This document shows positions 28,580-36,715 of a DNA stretch of 64,000 nt, one piece after another (within the stretch, counting starts at the first letter, position 1; each line of letters starts with the position of its first letter). Position numbers and translations under genes: made by a program. The notes beneath the pieces are model-generated. The model saw nothing but the letters and a program-made list of their open reading frames with translations. It did no database searches and was not told the origin of the DNA. Origin of the DNA: Lacinutrix sp. WUR7 (GTDB taxonomy: Bacteria > Bacteroidota > Bacteroidia > Flavobacteriales > Flavobacteriaceae); NCBI RefSeq assembly GCF_016864015.1, contig NZ_CP045067.1, positions 2,862,001 through 2,926,000 of the forward strand, written 5' to 3'.

Positions 28580-29200
28580 ATGGCTGAGTTTATTAAAATT
28601 TATGAGGAAAATCCTAATAGTAAGATGATTAGGAAGGTAGTGGACGTGTTAAAAAAAGGAGGATTAATTATCTATCCTACAGATACCGTTTATGGTTTAG
28701 GTTGTGATATCACAAATACCAAAGCTTTAGAACGTATTGCAAGAATAAAAGGAGTGAAGCTTGAAAAAGCAAACTTCTCTTTTATTTGCCATGATTTAAG
28801 TAATTTAAGCGATTACGTAAAGCAAATAGATTCTTCGACCTTTAAAATATTGAAACGTGCGCTTCCTGGTCCGTATACCTTTATTCTTCCCGGAGCAAAA
28901 AGTTTACCGGTCGTTTTTAAAAAGAAAAAAACGGTAGGTATTCGTGTTCCAAATAACAATATCGCACTAGAAATTGTAAAAGAACTTGGTAACCCAATTG
29001 TTTCTACTTCTATTCGTGATGACGATGCTATATTGGAATATACTACAGATCCTGAACTTATTTTAGAGAAATGGGGTAGTCTAGTAGATTTAGTGATTGA
29101 TGGAGGTTATGGAGATAATGAGGCGTCTACAGTTATCGATTTCTCGGAAGGAGATCCAATAATTGTAAGAGAAGGAAAAGGAAGTTTAGATATTTTTTAA
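28580..29200 (+). CDS. Sua5/YciO/YrdC-family protein (threonylcarbamoyl-AMP synthase-like)
   Basis: A 206-residue YrdC-fold protein. The nucleotide/carbamoyl loop reads YPTDTVYGLGCD, followed by KGVKLEKANFSFICHD, the ALPGPYTFILPG motif and VGIRVPNN, then STSIRDDD. Members make threonylcarbamoyl-AMP for tRNA t6A, or are YciO-type paralogues; the KR-rich region fits YciO at least as well as TsaC. I do not assign the t6A role firmly. It is not in an operon with known tsa genes here. Confidence 0.85.
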   Translation: MAEFIKIYEENPNSKMIRKVVDVLKKGGLIIYPTDTVYGLGCDITNTKALERIARIKGVKLEKANFSFICHDLSNLSDYVKQIDSSTFKILKRALPGPYTFILPGAKSLPVVFKKKKTVGIRVPNNNIALEIVKELGNPIVSTSIRDDDAILEYTTDPELILEKWGSLVDLVIDGGYGDNEASTVIDFSEGDPIIVREGKGSLDIF

Positions 29201-29230
29201 ATAGAAATCTTTTATTACATGTCACTTCGA

Positions 29231-29320
29231 GTGATTTGCGACGTAGGAGAAAATTGTATCGAGAAGCGCAGTGATTTGCGACGTAGGAGAAAATTGTATC
29301 GAGAAGCACAGTGATTTGCG
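29231..29320. repeat. 40-base tandem direct repeat (2.25 copies)
   Basis: The unit (29231-29270) is repeated at 29271-29310 with one difference near its end, followed by a 10-base partial third copy (29311-29320). The unit contains ATTTGCGACGTAGGAG and ATCGAGAAG. It is preceded by CACTTCGAG (29223-29231), the same motif family as at 32447-32484. Confidence 0.85.
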
Positions 29321-29342
29321 AAACTTTAAACGGTAACAAAAC

Positions 29343-29690
29343 ATGAAACCCATCAACAACCACATCAATTACATAGAATTTAAAGCAACTGATTTAGAAG
29401 CAACCAAAGCATTTTACACGAAGGTATTTGGTTGGACTTTCACTGATTACGGACCAACGTATACATCTTTTGAAGATAGTGGAATTGCAGGTGGTTTTGA
29501 AAAAACAGAAGCAGCAATTACCAATGGTGCTCTGGTGGTTTTATACCATGAAAACTTAGATAAAATAAAACAACAAGTGATTGCTGCTAATGCAAAAATT
29601 AGCGTGGATACTTTTTCTTTTCCTGGCGGAAAACGATTTCAATTTTTAGACCCTTCTGGTAACGAACTTGCTATTTGGTGTTATGATTAA
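29343..29690 (+). CDS. VOC (glyoxalase/bleomycin-resistance) family protein
   Basis: A 115-residue single vicinal-oxygen-chelate domain. Visible: an N-terminal strand NYIEFKATD and helix TKAFYTKVFGWTF, IAGGFE, and a C-terminal FLDPSGNELAIWCYD, with metal-binding His/Glu positions typical of the fold. The substrate is unknown and it may act as a dimer. The gene stands alone between the Sua5-like gene and a repeat-rich gap. Confidence 0.88.
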   Translation: MKPINNHINYIEFKATDLEATKAFYTKVFGWTFTDYGPTYTSFEDSGIAGGFEKTEAAITNGALVVLYHENLDKIKQQVIAANAKISVDTFSFPGGKRFQFLDPSGNELAIWCYD

Positions 29691-29754
29691 TTCTTATTCC
29701 TGTGAAATTTAGATTCTGAGTCTAGTTCAGAATAACAAGATCTAGGTTATTTTT

Positions 29755-29790
29755 AATTCTCCTCCTTTTTTAAGAAGGAGTGGATTCCGT
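29755..29790. repeat. Palindromic repeat CTCCTT/AAGGAG
   Basis: CTCCTTTTTTAAGAAGGAG-type hairpin in the gap after the VOC gene. It is one of several palindromes stacked between 29700 and 29960. Confidence 0.45.
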
Positions 29791-29824
29791 TTTTACTAAA
29801 GAAACGGAAGACGAGGTGGTTTTC

Positions 29825-29919
29825 GCGTTAAGGATTGAAAGGTTTGTTTGAGCTCATCTTTGATAGCGAGCCTTGAAAGCCTGACACTACGTAGCTTTTC
29901 AGCGAAGTAGGGTAACGCC
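29825..29919 (-). repeat. 95-base structured repeat, copy 1 (reverse orientation)
   Basis: Reads on the minus strand from GGCGTTACCC to TTAACGC. It aligns without gaps to 52513-52607 (77 of 95 identical by hand count). The ends pair (GCGTT with AACGC). The inner hairpin GCT-GAAA-AGC is conserved, and the surrounding stem (GTAG/CTAC region) is altered with compensation relative to copy 2. Confidence 0.85.
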
Positions 29920-29924
29920 ATAAA

Positions 29925-29953
29925 AAAAGCCCAACCTTGCGGTTGAGCTTTTA
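29925..29953. terminator. Bidirectional terminator between VOC and OmpA genes
   Basis: AAAAGC-C-CAACC pairs with GGTTG-A-GCTTTT (loop TTGC, one mismatch), with A-run and T-run on both sides. It lies between convergent genes. Confidence 0.8.
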
Positions 29954-29973
29954 TACTTATTCTTTTCTAAAAA

Positions 29974-30834
29974 TTAATTTTCTTCAGAAAGCGATTTCAT
30001 TTCCGTTTCAATCATTTCATAGAATTGATCGATTTTTGGAAGAATGTATATTTTAGTTCTTCTGTTAATTGCTCTGTTTTCAGCAGTATCATTAGGTACT
30101 AATGGTAAATGATCTCCACGTCCTGCAGCAATTAATTGTTCTGGTTTAACTCCTAAACTTTGTAATGCTCTAACAATAGCAGTACTACGTTTTACACTTA
30201 AATCCCAGTTGTCTACTAAAACACCACCTCTGTTGTATGGTACGTTGTCTGTATGACCTTCTACCATGGCTTCAAAATCAGGTTTCCCGTTAATTACAGT
30301 AGCAACTTTTCCTAAGATTTCATTTGCTCTATCTGAAATATTGTAGCTACCTGTTTTAAATAATAACTTGTCAGATAATGAGATAAATACAACGCTTTTC
30401 TCTACGTTGATTTCAATATCTTCATCATTTAAGCCAACTTCTTTCTTTAAACTAGAAACTAAAGCAAGTGTAACGCTATCTTTTTTAGTTAAAGCATCTT
30501 GTAATCTTGTAATTCTTAAATCTTTTTCTTTTAAACTTTCTAAAGATTTTTCTACGTTTTTAGCGCCTTGAGCTGTTAACATAGTCATGTCTTTAGTGCT
30601 TTCAATTAAAGCAAGGTTGTTTGCTCGCATATCTGCTAAACGTGCTTGCATTTCTTTAAGTCTTGCTGCAGATGCGGCTTCGTCTGCTAAGCAACTATTT
30701 AGTTTAACAGTTGCTGTATTTAATAAATCTTGCGTTGTTTTTTGTTTGGCTTCTAAAGCTGCGAATTCTTTTTTAGAAACGCATGAACTTAAAAGCAAAA
30801 GTGCTGTTGCACTTAGTAATACAATTTTTTTCAT
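29974..30834 (-). CDS. OmpA-family peptidoglycan-associated lipoprotein
   Basis: A 286-residue lipoprotein: MKKIVLLSATALLLLSSC (lipid Cys 18). A coiled-coil region (about 20-125) leads to a C-terminal OmpA/MotB domain, with FKTGSYNISDRANEIL, VEGHTDNVPY, LSVKRSTAIVRALQSLGV and NRRTKIYI, which binds peptidoglycan non-covalently. It probably links the outer membrane to the cell wall. On the minus strand TAATTTTG (30880-30873) is a -7 match about 40 bases upstream. Confidence 0.92.
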   Translation of the reverse strand: MKKIVLLSATALLLLSSCVSKKEFAALEAKQKTTQDLLNTATVKLNSCLADEAASAARLKEMQARLADMRANNLALIESTKDMTMLTAQGAKNVEKSLESLKEKDLRITRLQDALTKKDSVTLALVSSLKKEVGLNDEDIEINVEKSVVFISLSDKLLFKTGSYNISDRANEILGKVATVINGKPDFEAMVEGHTDNVPYNRGGVLVDNWDLSVKRSTAIVRALQSLGVKPEQLIAAGRGDHLPLVPNDTAENRAINRRTKIYILPKIDQFYEMIETEMKSLSEEN

Positions 30835-30939
30835 AATAAATGAATGGATTAAATATTGTTAATTTAACAGGACAAAATTATACAAAAGAATGATACAATA
30901 TTCCATTATTAACAAAAACTTTAACATTTTTATAAACAA

Positions 30940-31917
30940 TTAAAAAGTCTTGTTACCTTTTATAAAATAAGAAAAAACTATAGATTTTGTCTGGTAATAA
31001 TCCTTTTTCTTCGGAAGTTTTTTTCGCTCTTTTAATAATCTTGGTAATGCGGTGTAATAACTAAAATGCGCTTTAAATATTGCAAGGATATGCGTTATTT
31101 TTAATTGAAGTAAAAACTTAATTGCTGCAACACCATCTAAAACCAATCTGGTGAAGATTAAAAAGAATAGAGATCCAGATGCATTTTTGGTTAGTGTAAA
31201 CAGACTATTTCTAAAGTTTAGATAGGTTTTTTTAGGATTGCTGCTTTGTAATGTTGCTCCTCCAACATGATATACTGTAGAAGCGCCAATATATTTGGTT
31301 TTATAGTTTAAGTTGAATGCTCTCCAACATAAATCAATTTCTTCCATGTGCGCAAAAAAGCTTTCGTCAAAACCATCTAGTATTTTAAAGGTTTCTTTTT
31401 TTATGAAAAAACAAGCTCCAGATGCCCAGAAAATGTTTGCGTCTTGGTATTGGTTTTCGTCTTTTTCAATGGTGTCAAATATTCTACCTCTGCAATACGG
31501 ATAGCCATACTTATCTATAAATCCTCCTGCAGCACCAGCATATTCAAAGTATTCTTTGTTTTTGTAATCTAATATTTTTGGCTGAATGATGTCAGTTTCG
31601 CTATTGGTTTTAAATTCTTGAAGAATAGGAGAGAGCCAATTTTGGGTTACTTCAATATCACTATTTAAAAGACAGAATATATCTTCTTCTACATGCTGTA
31701 AAGCTTGATTGTAGCCTTTTGCATAGCCTCCGTTTTCAGTATTAGGTATGATTTTTATTTCCGGATAATTCGCCTTTACAAAAGCTACAGAAGCATCTGT
31801 AGAGGCATTATCTGCTACATAAATGGTTGCTTCACTAGAGTGTGCAACCACTGAAGGTAAGAACTTTTCTAGAAGTGCTTTTCCGTTCCAATTTAATATG
31901 ACGACTGCTATTTTCAA
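30940..31917 (-). CDS. Glycosyltransferase family 2 (rhamnosyltransferase-like)
   Basis: A 325-residue GT-A glycosyltransferase. The N-terminal strand VVILNWNGKALLEKFLPS, DNASTDAS, NGGYAKGYNQAL, the metal-binding CLLNSDIEV and the later WASGACFFIKKE and EEIDLCWRA are typical of GT2 enzymes that build cell-surface glycans. A C-terminal hydrophobic/amphipathic stretch (about 245-290) suggests membrane association. Donor and acceptor are unknown. Confidence 0.92.
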   Translation of the reverse strand: MKIAVVILNWNGKALLEKFLPSVVAHSSEATIYVADNASTDASVAFVKANYPEIKIIPNTENGGYAKGYNQALQHVEEDIFCLLNSDIEVTQNWLSPILQEFKTNSETDIIQPKILDYKNKEYFEYAGAAGGFIDKYGYPYCRGRIFDTIEKDENQYQDANIFWASGACFFIKKETFKILDGFDESFFAHMEEIDLCWRAFNLNYKTKYIGASTVYHVGGATLQSSNPKKTYLNFRNSLFTLTKNASGSLFFLIFTRLVLDGVAAIKFLLQLKITHILAIFKAHFSYYTALPRLLKERKKLPKKKDYYQTKSIVFSYFIKGNKTF

Positions 31918-31971
31918 TATTATTTATAAGTTTAAAATATTTGCCACGAATACACGAATATTTATTATTGC

Positions 31972-32421
31972 TTACTGTAAACTATAATTAGGAATATCTT
32001 TCAAAAACTGATAACGCTCTGCGTCAAAATCCATTGCACAATAATAATGATTAATTCCGTTAGTAACCATTAAATAAGTAGCGTTTAAAGCTAAATTATA
32101 ACGTGCAATTTGGTCAAAAGTAGTTTGGTCAATATTTATTTTAGCCGATTTACATTCCACAATTAAATGAATACTTCCGTCGGGATTAAAAATAACAATG
32201 TCGTAGCGTTTCCGTAAGTTGTTTACCTTTAATTCTTTTTCTACATTAATTAAAGATTTAGGAAATCCTTTTTCCTCCATTAAATATTTTACGCAATGTT
32301 GCCTAACCCATTCTTCGGGTTGTAAGACCATAAATTTTTTGCGTATTTCATCATAAATAAGCGTTTTATTTTCGCTATTTTTGAATCGAAACGAATATGT
32401 AGGGAAATTTAGTTTTTGCAC
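31972..32421 (-). CDS. Stand-alone HsdR N-terminal (type I restriction) domain protein
   Basis: A 149-residue protein equal to one PD-(D/E)XK module: EKEL (61-64), Asp 74 in RYDIVIF, then VECKSAK (Glu 89, Lys 91) and the helix FDQIARYNLALNATYLMVTNG. This is the nuclease core used by HsdR subunits, here without any helicase or methylase gene nearby. It lies divergent from holA. A restriction role is not supported by the context; a house-keeping nuclease role is possible. Confidence 0.85.
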   Translation of the reverse strand: MQKLNFPTYSFRFKNSENKTLIYDEIRKKFMVLQPEEWVRQHCVKYLMEEKGFPKSLINVEKELKVNNLRKRYDIVIFNPDGSIHLIVECKSAKINIDQTTFDQIARYNLALNATYLMVTNGINHYYCAMDFDAERYQFLKDIPNYSLQ

Positions 32422-32446
32422 TACACAAATTTATAATTATAATGTT

Positions 32447-32484
32447 ACTTCGAGTTATTTTTATCGAAAAGATTATCGAGAAGT
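32447..32484. repeat. Dispersed repeat of the ACTTCGAG...ATCGAGAAGT type
   Basis: ACTTCGAG (32447-32454) and ATCGAGAAGT (32475-32484) bracket a short A/T-rich segment. It shares motifs with the tandem repeat at 29223-29320. Confidence 0.45.
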
Positions 32485-32612
32485 TTTTGTTATTTTTTTT
32501 AATAAAATTATAGTTATCCGTCAAGCGGAATGCAGTCGATGTCCATTAGATATGAAGAATAATGGTATTGCAATCGTACTCCATGTGACAACATTTAAAC
32601 AATTTATTTATT

Positions 32613-33617
32613 TTGGACGAAGTTAAGCAACTAATAATAGACATAAAAAAAGGAAACCTGAAACCCATTTATTTTTTAATGGGAGAAGAGGCATATTATA
32701 TAGATAGTGTTTCCGATTATATTGAAGCTAATGTTTTAGCCGAAGAAGAAAAGGGTTTTAACCAAATGGTACTTTATGGTCGCGATGTAACGATTGATGA
32801 TATTGTTAGCAATGCGAAACGTTATCCAATGATGGCAGAGCGTCAAGTGGTTATTGTTAAAGAAGCGCAAGACTTATCTCGGTCTATTGAAAAATTGGCT
32901 GCTTATGCTGCTAATCCGCAACCAACAACCGTTTTAGTATTTAATTATAAGTATAAAAAACTAGATAAACGTAAGGCTTTATATAAAGCACTTAAAAAAG
33001 TTGGTGTTGTTTATGAAAGTAAAAAACTATACGAAAATCAAGTCGCAGATTGGATTCGTCGTGTGCTTTCTGGACAGAATTATACTATTTCACCAAAAGC
33101 ATCTCAAATGCTTGTGGAGTTTTTAGGAACCGATTTAAGTAAAATCAACAACGAGCTTTCTAAATTAAAAATTGTTTTACCAGCAGGAACAGAAATTACG
33201 CCAGAGCATATTGAAGAAAATATTGGTATTAGTAAAGACTACAATAACTTCGAGCTACGTAAAGCAGTTGGAGAAGGCAATATATTAAAAGCACATAAGA
33301 TTGCACACTATTTTGCCGATAACCCAAAGGATAATCCAATGGTAGTAACGGTTTCTTTGCTTTTTAATTTTTTCTCACAGCTATTGCATTTACACGGATT
33401 AAGCGATAAGAATCCTAGAAATGTTGCTTCTGCATTAAAAGTGAATCCTTATTTTGTAAACGAATATATTACTGCAGCTAGACATTACCCAATGCGAAAA
33501 GTGAGTGAAGTTATTGGGACTTTACGTGAGTTTGATGTGAAAAGTAAAGGTGTTGGTAGCAATTCTGTGTCTCAAGGCGATTTGCTAAAAGAATTGCTGG
33601 TTAGAATAATGAATTAA
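32613..33617 (+). CDS. holA: DNA polymerase III delta subunit
   Basis: A 334-residue clamp-loader subunit that opens the sliding clamp during replication. The N-terminal AAA-like domain has LKPIYFLMGEEAYYID and VVIVKEAQDL, the middle has LDKRKALYKALKK and LVEFLGTDLSKINNELSKL, and the C-terminal collar domain NPMVVTVSLLFNFFSQLLH and KVSEVIGTLREFD. Start codon TTG (32613), taken because the frame then begins MDEVKQLIIDIKKGN directly before the conserved core, and no in-frame ATG precedes it. Confidence 0.92.
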   Translation: MDEVKQLIIDIKKGNLKPIYFLMGEEAYYIDSVSDYIEANVLAEEEKGFNQMVLYGRDVTIDDIVSNAKRYPMMAERQVVIVKEAQDLSRSIEKLAAYAANPQPTTVLVFNYKYKKLDKRKALYKALKKVGVVYESKKLYENQVADWIRRVLSGQNYTISPKASQMLVEFLGTDLSKINNELSKLKIVLPAGTEITPEHIEENIGISKDYNNFELRKAVGEGNILKAHKIAHYFADNPKDNPMVVTVSLLFNFFSQLLHLHGLSDKNPRNVASALKVNPYFVNEYITAARHYPMRKVSEVIGTLREFDVKSKGVGSNSVSQGDLLKELLVRIMN

Positions 33618-33627
33618 TTAAAATAGA

Positions 33628-33645
33628 TTTCCGCTTTTGCGGAAA
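33628..33645. repeat. Perfect hairpin repeat TTTCCGC-TTTT-GCGGAAA
   Basis: A 7-base stem and a 4-base loop, directly between holA and the cupin lipoprotein gene. It belongs to the small-palindrome group seen across the window and has no long T-run. Confidence 0.7.
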
Positions 33646-33651
33646 GTAAAC

Positions 33652-34017
33652 ATGAAAAAACTAAGTGTATTCCTTTTTTGTATTTCCCTTTTTTCCTGCA
33701 AAGAAAAAGCAACACTTCCAGATCCTCTACAAGCAGGTTGGGAAGGAGAAAGCGTTTGCGAAATTGTACATGAAGATAAAGAAGTACGTGTTTTAAAATG
33801 TACGTTTGCTCCAGGAGTTGGACACGAAAAACACGAACACCAACCACATTTTGGCTATACCTTAAAAGGAGGAACATTTAAAATTACAGATGCAAATGGC
33901 ACAAAAACCATTAACGTGAAAGCAGGAACTAGCTGGAGTAAAGATACAGTAACACAGCACGAAGTATTAAATGTTGGCGATAGTACTTCCGTTTATTTAA
34001 TAGTAGAGTACAAGTAA
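33652..34017 (+). CDS. Cupin-domain lipoprotein
   Basis: A 121-residue lipoprotein: MKKLSVFLFCISLFSC (lipid Cys 16) followed by KEKATLPDP. The mature part is a single cupin barrel with FAPGVGHEKHEHQPHFGYTLKGG as the metal-binding motif region and VTQHEVLNVGD as the second His site. An upstream TTG at 33637 would add five residues, but the ATG gives a proper signal. The ligand is unknown. Confidence 0.82.
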   Translation: MKKLSVFLFCISLFSCKEKATLPDPLQAGWEGESVCEIVHEDKEVRVLKCTFAPGVGHEKHEHQPHFGYTLKGGTFKITDANGTKTINVKAGTSWSKDTVTQHEVLNVGDSTSVYLIVEYK

Positions 34018-34089
34018 TTTTTTATAAACTGTAACAGTTTCAAAAAAAGGATGTCTTTAGTTTATATTTATTCATTTAAAACAAAACCA

Positions 34090-34854
34090 ATGCATACTTT
34101 TTTAAAATTCAGAGCAAATCTTAGTATCCTTTTTATAGCAACATTTTTCTTGCAAGCATTTACAATTCAAGCACAATCCAAAACTTTTACAGTAAAGACT
34201 TTCGATAAAGTAATTATTAGTCCGCATATAGAAGTTGTTTTTAAAACAGGAGATGAGGAAAAAGTCGTTATTGAAATGCTAAGCGAAGATCTAGATGAAA
34301 TCCATGTAGAAGTGAAAAGTAAAACACTTCAAATCTATTTAGAAGATGCAAAAACGACTACAAAAGCGGATAAAGAAAAAAGCACCAAACACAGAACGGT
34401 TGCTGCTTATAATGGAACGGTTGCTAAAGCGATTGTATATTATAAAAAAGTAAAAACCTTTTCGTTACGTGGAGAAGAACGTTTTCTTTTTGAAGGCCCA
34501 ATCATTTCCGATAAAATAATATTTAATATTTATGGCGAATCACAAATAACCATGAAAGACGTTACTTTAAAAGAATTAAAAGTGGCTATTTATGGAGAAA
34601 GCTATTTGAAAATTGAAAACGGAAGCATCCAAAGTCAGAAAATTACGGGTTACGGAGAATCTGTTGTTGACTTTTTACAAGTAAATAATAAGGAAACAAA
34701 GATTACTGCTTATGGTGACGGTAGCTACCAATTTAATGTTAGTGATAATCTTAAAATCACTTCTTATGGAGAACCAACAATAAACTATAAAGGAAGTGCA
34801 ACCTTAGAAAATGGTATTTCTATTGGAGAAGTAGATATCAATAAACTAGATTAA
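34090..34854 (+). CDS. GIN-domain (DUF2807) secreted protein
   Basis: About 254 residues. Signal peptide (RANLSILFIATFFLQAFTIQAQS) followed by a head GIN domain: a repeated beta-helix-like pattern with VKTFDKVIIS, IYGESQITM, IYGESYLKI, GYGESVVDF and SYGEPTINY. Function unknown; exported to the periplasm or surface. The in-frame ATG at 34051 is possible; 34090 was preferred because it sits right at the signal peptide. Confidence 0.8.
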   Translation: MHTFLKFRANLSILFIATFFLQAFTIQAQSKTFTVKTFDKVIISPHIEVVFKTGDEEKVVIEMLSEDLDEIHVEVKSKTLQIYLEDAKTTTKADKEKSTKHRTVAAYNGTVAKAIVYYKKVKTFSLRGEERFLFEGPIISDKIIFNIYGESQITMKDVTLKELKVAIYGESYLKIENGSIQSQKITGYGESVVDFLQVNNKETKITAYGDGSYQFNVSDNLKITSYGEPTINYKGSATLENGISIGEVDINKLD

Positions 34855-34899
34855 GTTGCTCCTTGGGAAAGTTTTAAAGACGACTTAAATAATATTTGG

Positions 34900-34933
34900 A
34901 CACCTCTAAAGTCCCCTCAAGGGGTGTTTTTTT
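34900..34933 (+). terminator. Rho-independent terminator after the GIN-domain gene
   Basis: CCCC-TCAA-GGGG (34913-34924), optionally extended by ACACC/GGTGT pairing from 34900, then a T-run (34927-34933). Confidence 0.7.
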
Positions 34934-34939
34934 AACAAT

Positions 34940-35731
34940 TTACCTCACTTTACTACGCAAAACCAATTTATGCAACAATCTAGGAGAGATTCGTTTTAAA
35001 TAAACGCCGAATCTTTCCTTTTTACCAATATAAGCTTCAAACTTTTCTTTACGGATTGCTTGAAGCATTTTTTTTGTAAATACATCTACATGCAATCCTT
35101 TTTCGGTCATTTCATCTTGATCTCCTTGTTTACTACCATCTGCTGTTAATGCATTTCTAGCCACATTGGTATTTACAAATCCAGGGCAAATCATAGTCAC
35201 TTTTACGCGGTCTTTTTCATGTTCCAAACGCATGGCGTCAAAAAAGCCATGTAAAGCATGTTTTGCACCACAATATGCAGAGCGTAGCGGAGAACTAAAT
35301 TTTCCCATGAGGCTAGAAACCACCACGTAATGACCATATTGATTGGCAACAAAATGGGGTAGAAGTGCTTTGCTTAAAGCAACAGTTCCTAAGTAATCCA
35401 CTTCCATTAACTTTCTATCTACTGCAATAGTCGTTTCAATGATCGCAGAACGTTGACTAATACCACCATTATTAATTAGCATATCTATTTTTCCGAATAT
35501 AGAAATAGCATGGTTTGCTATAGAAGCTAAGGTATCTGTTTCTGCTAAATCTAAAGGTAGCACCGAAACATTTTCCGGATGATTACATAATGCTTTTACC
35601 TTCTCTAATGCTTCTTTTCTTCTAGAAGAAAGTATCAGTTTGCAATTTTCTTTTGAAAGAGCAATGGCTAAGCTTTTACCAATTCCGCTGGAAGCGCCAG
35701 TAATCCAAACTACTTTGTTGTTAAATGTCAT
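34940..35731 (-). CDS. Short-chain dehydrogenase/reductase
   Basis: A 263-residue classical SDR: cofactor motif TGASSGIGKS, the Asn in INNGGIS, catalytic Ser in VVVSSLMGKFS, and YCGAK (the Tyr-X3-Lys of the active site). NADP preference is suggested by the basic SSRRKEAL after the second strand. The substrate is unknown. The sterol-desaturase-like gene lies upstream on the same strand. Confidence 0.93.
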   Translation of the reverse strand: MTFNNKVVWITGASSGIGKSLAIALSKENCKLILSSRRKEALEKVKALCNHPENVSVLPLDLAETDTLASIANHAISIFGKIDMLINNGGISQRSAIIETTIAVDRKLMEVDYLGTVALSKALLPHFVANQYGHYVVVSSLMGKFSSPLRSAYCGAKHALHGFFDAMRLEHEKDRVKVTMICPGFVNTNVARNALTADGSKQGDQDEMTEKGLHVDVFTKKMLQAIRKEKFEAYIGKKERFGVYLKRISPRLLHKLVLRSKVR

Positions 35732-35737
35732 CTTGTG

Positions 35738-35751
35738 CTCGCGAAAGCGAG
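35738..35751. repeat. Perfect hairpin CTCGC-GAAA-GCGAG
   Basis: A 5-base stem with a GAAA tetraloop, just upstream of the SDR start. The loop matches the GCT-GAAA-AGC hairpin of the 95-base repeat and the ATTCCTGC-GAAA-GCAGGAAT element at 58802. Confidence 0.6.
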
Positions 35752-35794
35752 TAGGTTTTAAATTAAACTTTCATTGTTTGTCTAGAGCACCAAA

Positions 35795-36715
35795 TCATTT
35801 TTTTTCTGAAAACGGTGACTGCGACTGAAAACTCTGTTCCTCCCATTCCGCTCTCAAATCACTACTCAATTTTCCCGTTCCATCATGTTTCCAACCTGGA
35901 GGTTTTACTAAATACAAAAACCTGCTTTTTAAAGATTTCTTTCCTGAAAAGACATCTTTAAACATGTTAGTCCATTCTATAAAAGCAATTTTTACAGGAT
36001 TGTAGGTGTTTATGTTGCTAACCAAACCATAAACCACTTTTTCTTCTTTAAGTTCTGGTTGAAAGGTGCCGAAAAGTTTATCCCAAATAATTAAAATTCC
36101 TGCGTGATTTCTGTCTAAGTATAACGGATTGCTCCCATGATGCACTCTGTGATGTGAAGGTGTATTCATTACTGCTTCAAACCACGAAGGCGTTTTGTCA
36201 ATTGCTTCGGTATGTATCCAAAATTGGTAAATCAAACTAATCGACATTTGTAACACAATCATTCCGGGATGAAATCCTAAAAGCGGTAACCATATCCAAA
36301 AGATAAAAGTATAAAATCCGCCAGACCATGTTTGACGTAAAGCTGTACTTAAATTATAATGTTGTGATGAATGATGCACCACATGGGAAGCCCAAAATAT
36401 TCTGCATTCGTGTGAAATTCTATGAAACCAATAATAAGAAAAATCGTCTGCAAAGAAAAGAAGTATAAAACTCCACCAAGTAACTGGAATGGTGAAAACC
36501 CTAAAATTTTCGTACACATAAAAAAAACTTACAAAAACTAAAGCTTTACTAAAATAGCTTAAAAACACATTTCCTAAACCCATGGTAATAGAAGTAAAAG
36601 CATCTTTTTTCTCGTAGGTTTTTATATTTTCTTTGGCAGTAACATAAAGTTCTAGCAACATAGAAATTATAAAAAACGGAATGGCATAAAGGATGATATC
36701 TGGAAATTCAGTCAT
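35795..36715 (-). CDS. Sterol desaturase/fatty-acid hydroxylase family protein
   Basis: A 306-residue polytopic membrane di-iron enzyme (family role: hydroxylation or desaturation of lipids). The histidine motifs HRISHE, HVVHHSS and HHRVHHG are all present. Four or so hydrophobic segments precede and surround them. The C-terminal residues QSFQSQSPFSEKK are encoded by a dispersed repeat (35806-35832), so the usual protein probably ends a little earlier. Substrate unknown. Confidence 0.9.
   Translation of the reverse strand: MTEFPDIILYAIPFFIISMLLELYVTAKENIKTYEKKDAFTSITMGLGNVFLSYFSKALVFVSFFYVYENFRVFTIPVTWWSFILLFFADDFSYYWFHRISHECRIFWASHVVHHSSQHYNLSTALRQTWSGGFYTFIFWIWLPLLGFHPGMIVLQMSISLIYQFWIHTEAIDKTPSWFEAVMNTPSHHRVHHGSNPLYLDRNHAGILIIWDKLFGTFQPELKEEKVVYGLVSNINTYNPVKIAFIEWTNMFKDVFSGKKSLKSRFLYLVKPPGWKHDGTGKLSSDLRAEWEEQSFQSQSPFSEKK
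35806..35832. repeat. Dispersed GTTTTCAGTCGCAGTC repeat within the sterol-desaturase C-terminus
   Basis: Read on the minus strand, this repeat matches 53720-53741 in 21 of 22 bases (CAGTCGCAGTC-x-CCGTTTTCAG). Here it forms the last codons of the sterol-desaturase-like gene. Confidence 0.7.

Noticed and set aside
29133-29363. Minus-strand 76-residue frame
   Set aside because: Made largely of the 40-base tandem repeat; not a gene.
31972-32421. A restriction-modification system
   Set aside because: Only a single nuclease domain is present, with no methylase, specificity or helicase gene around it.
32381-32626. Plus-strand 81-residue frame before holA
   Set aside because: Runs over a dispersed repeat and the divergent promoter region; holA starts in another frame.
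33614-33877. Minus-strand frame opposite the cupin gene
   Set aside because: Antisense shadow; the cupin lipoprotein is clear on the plus strand.
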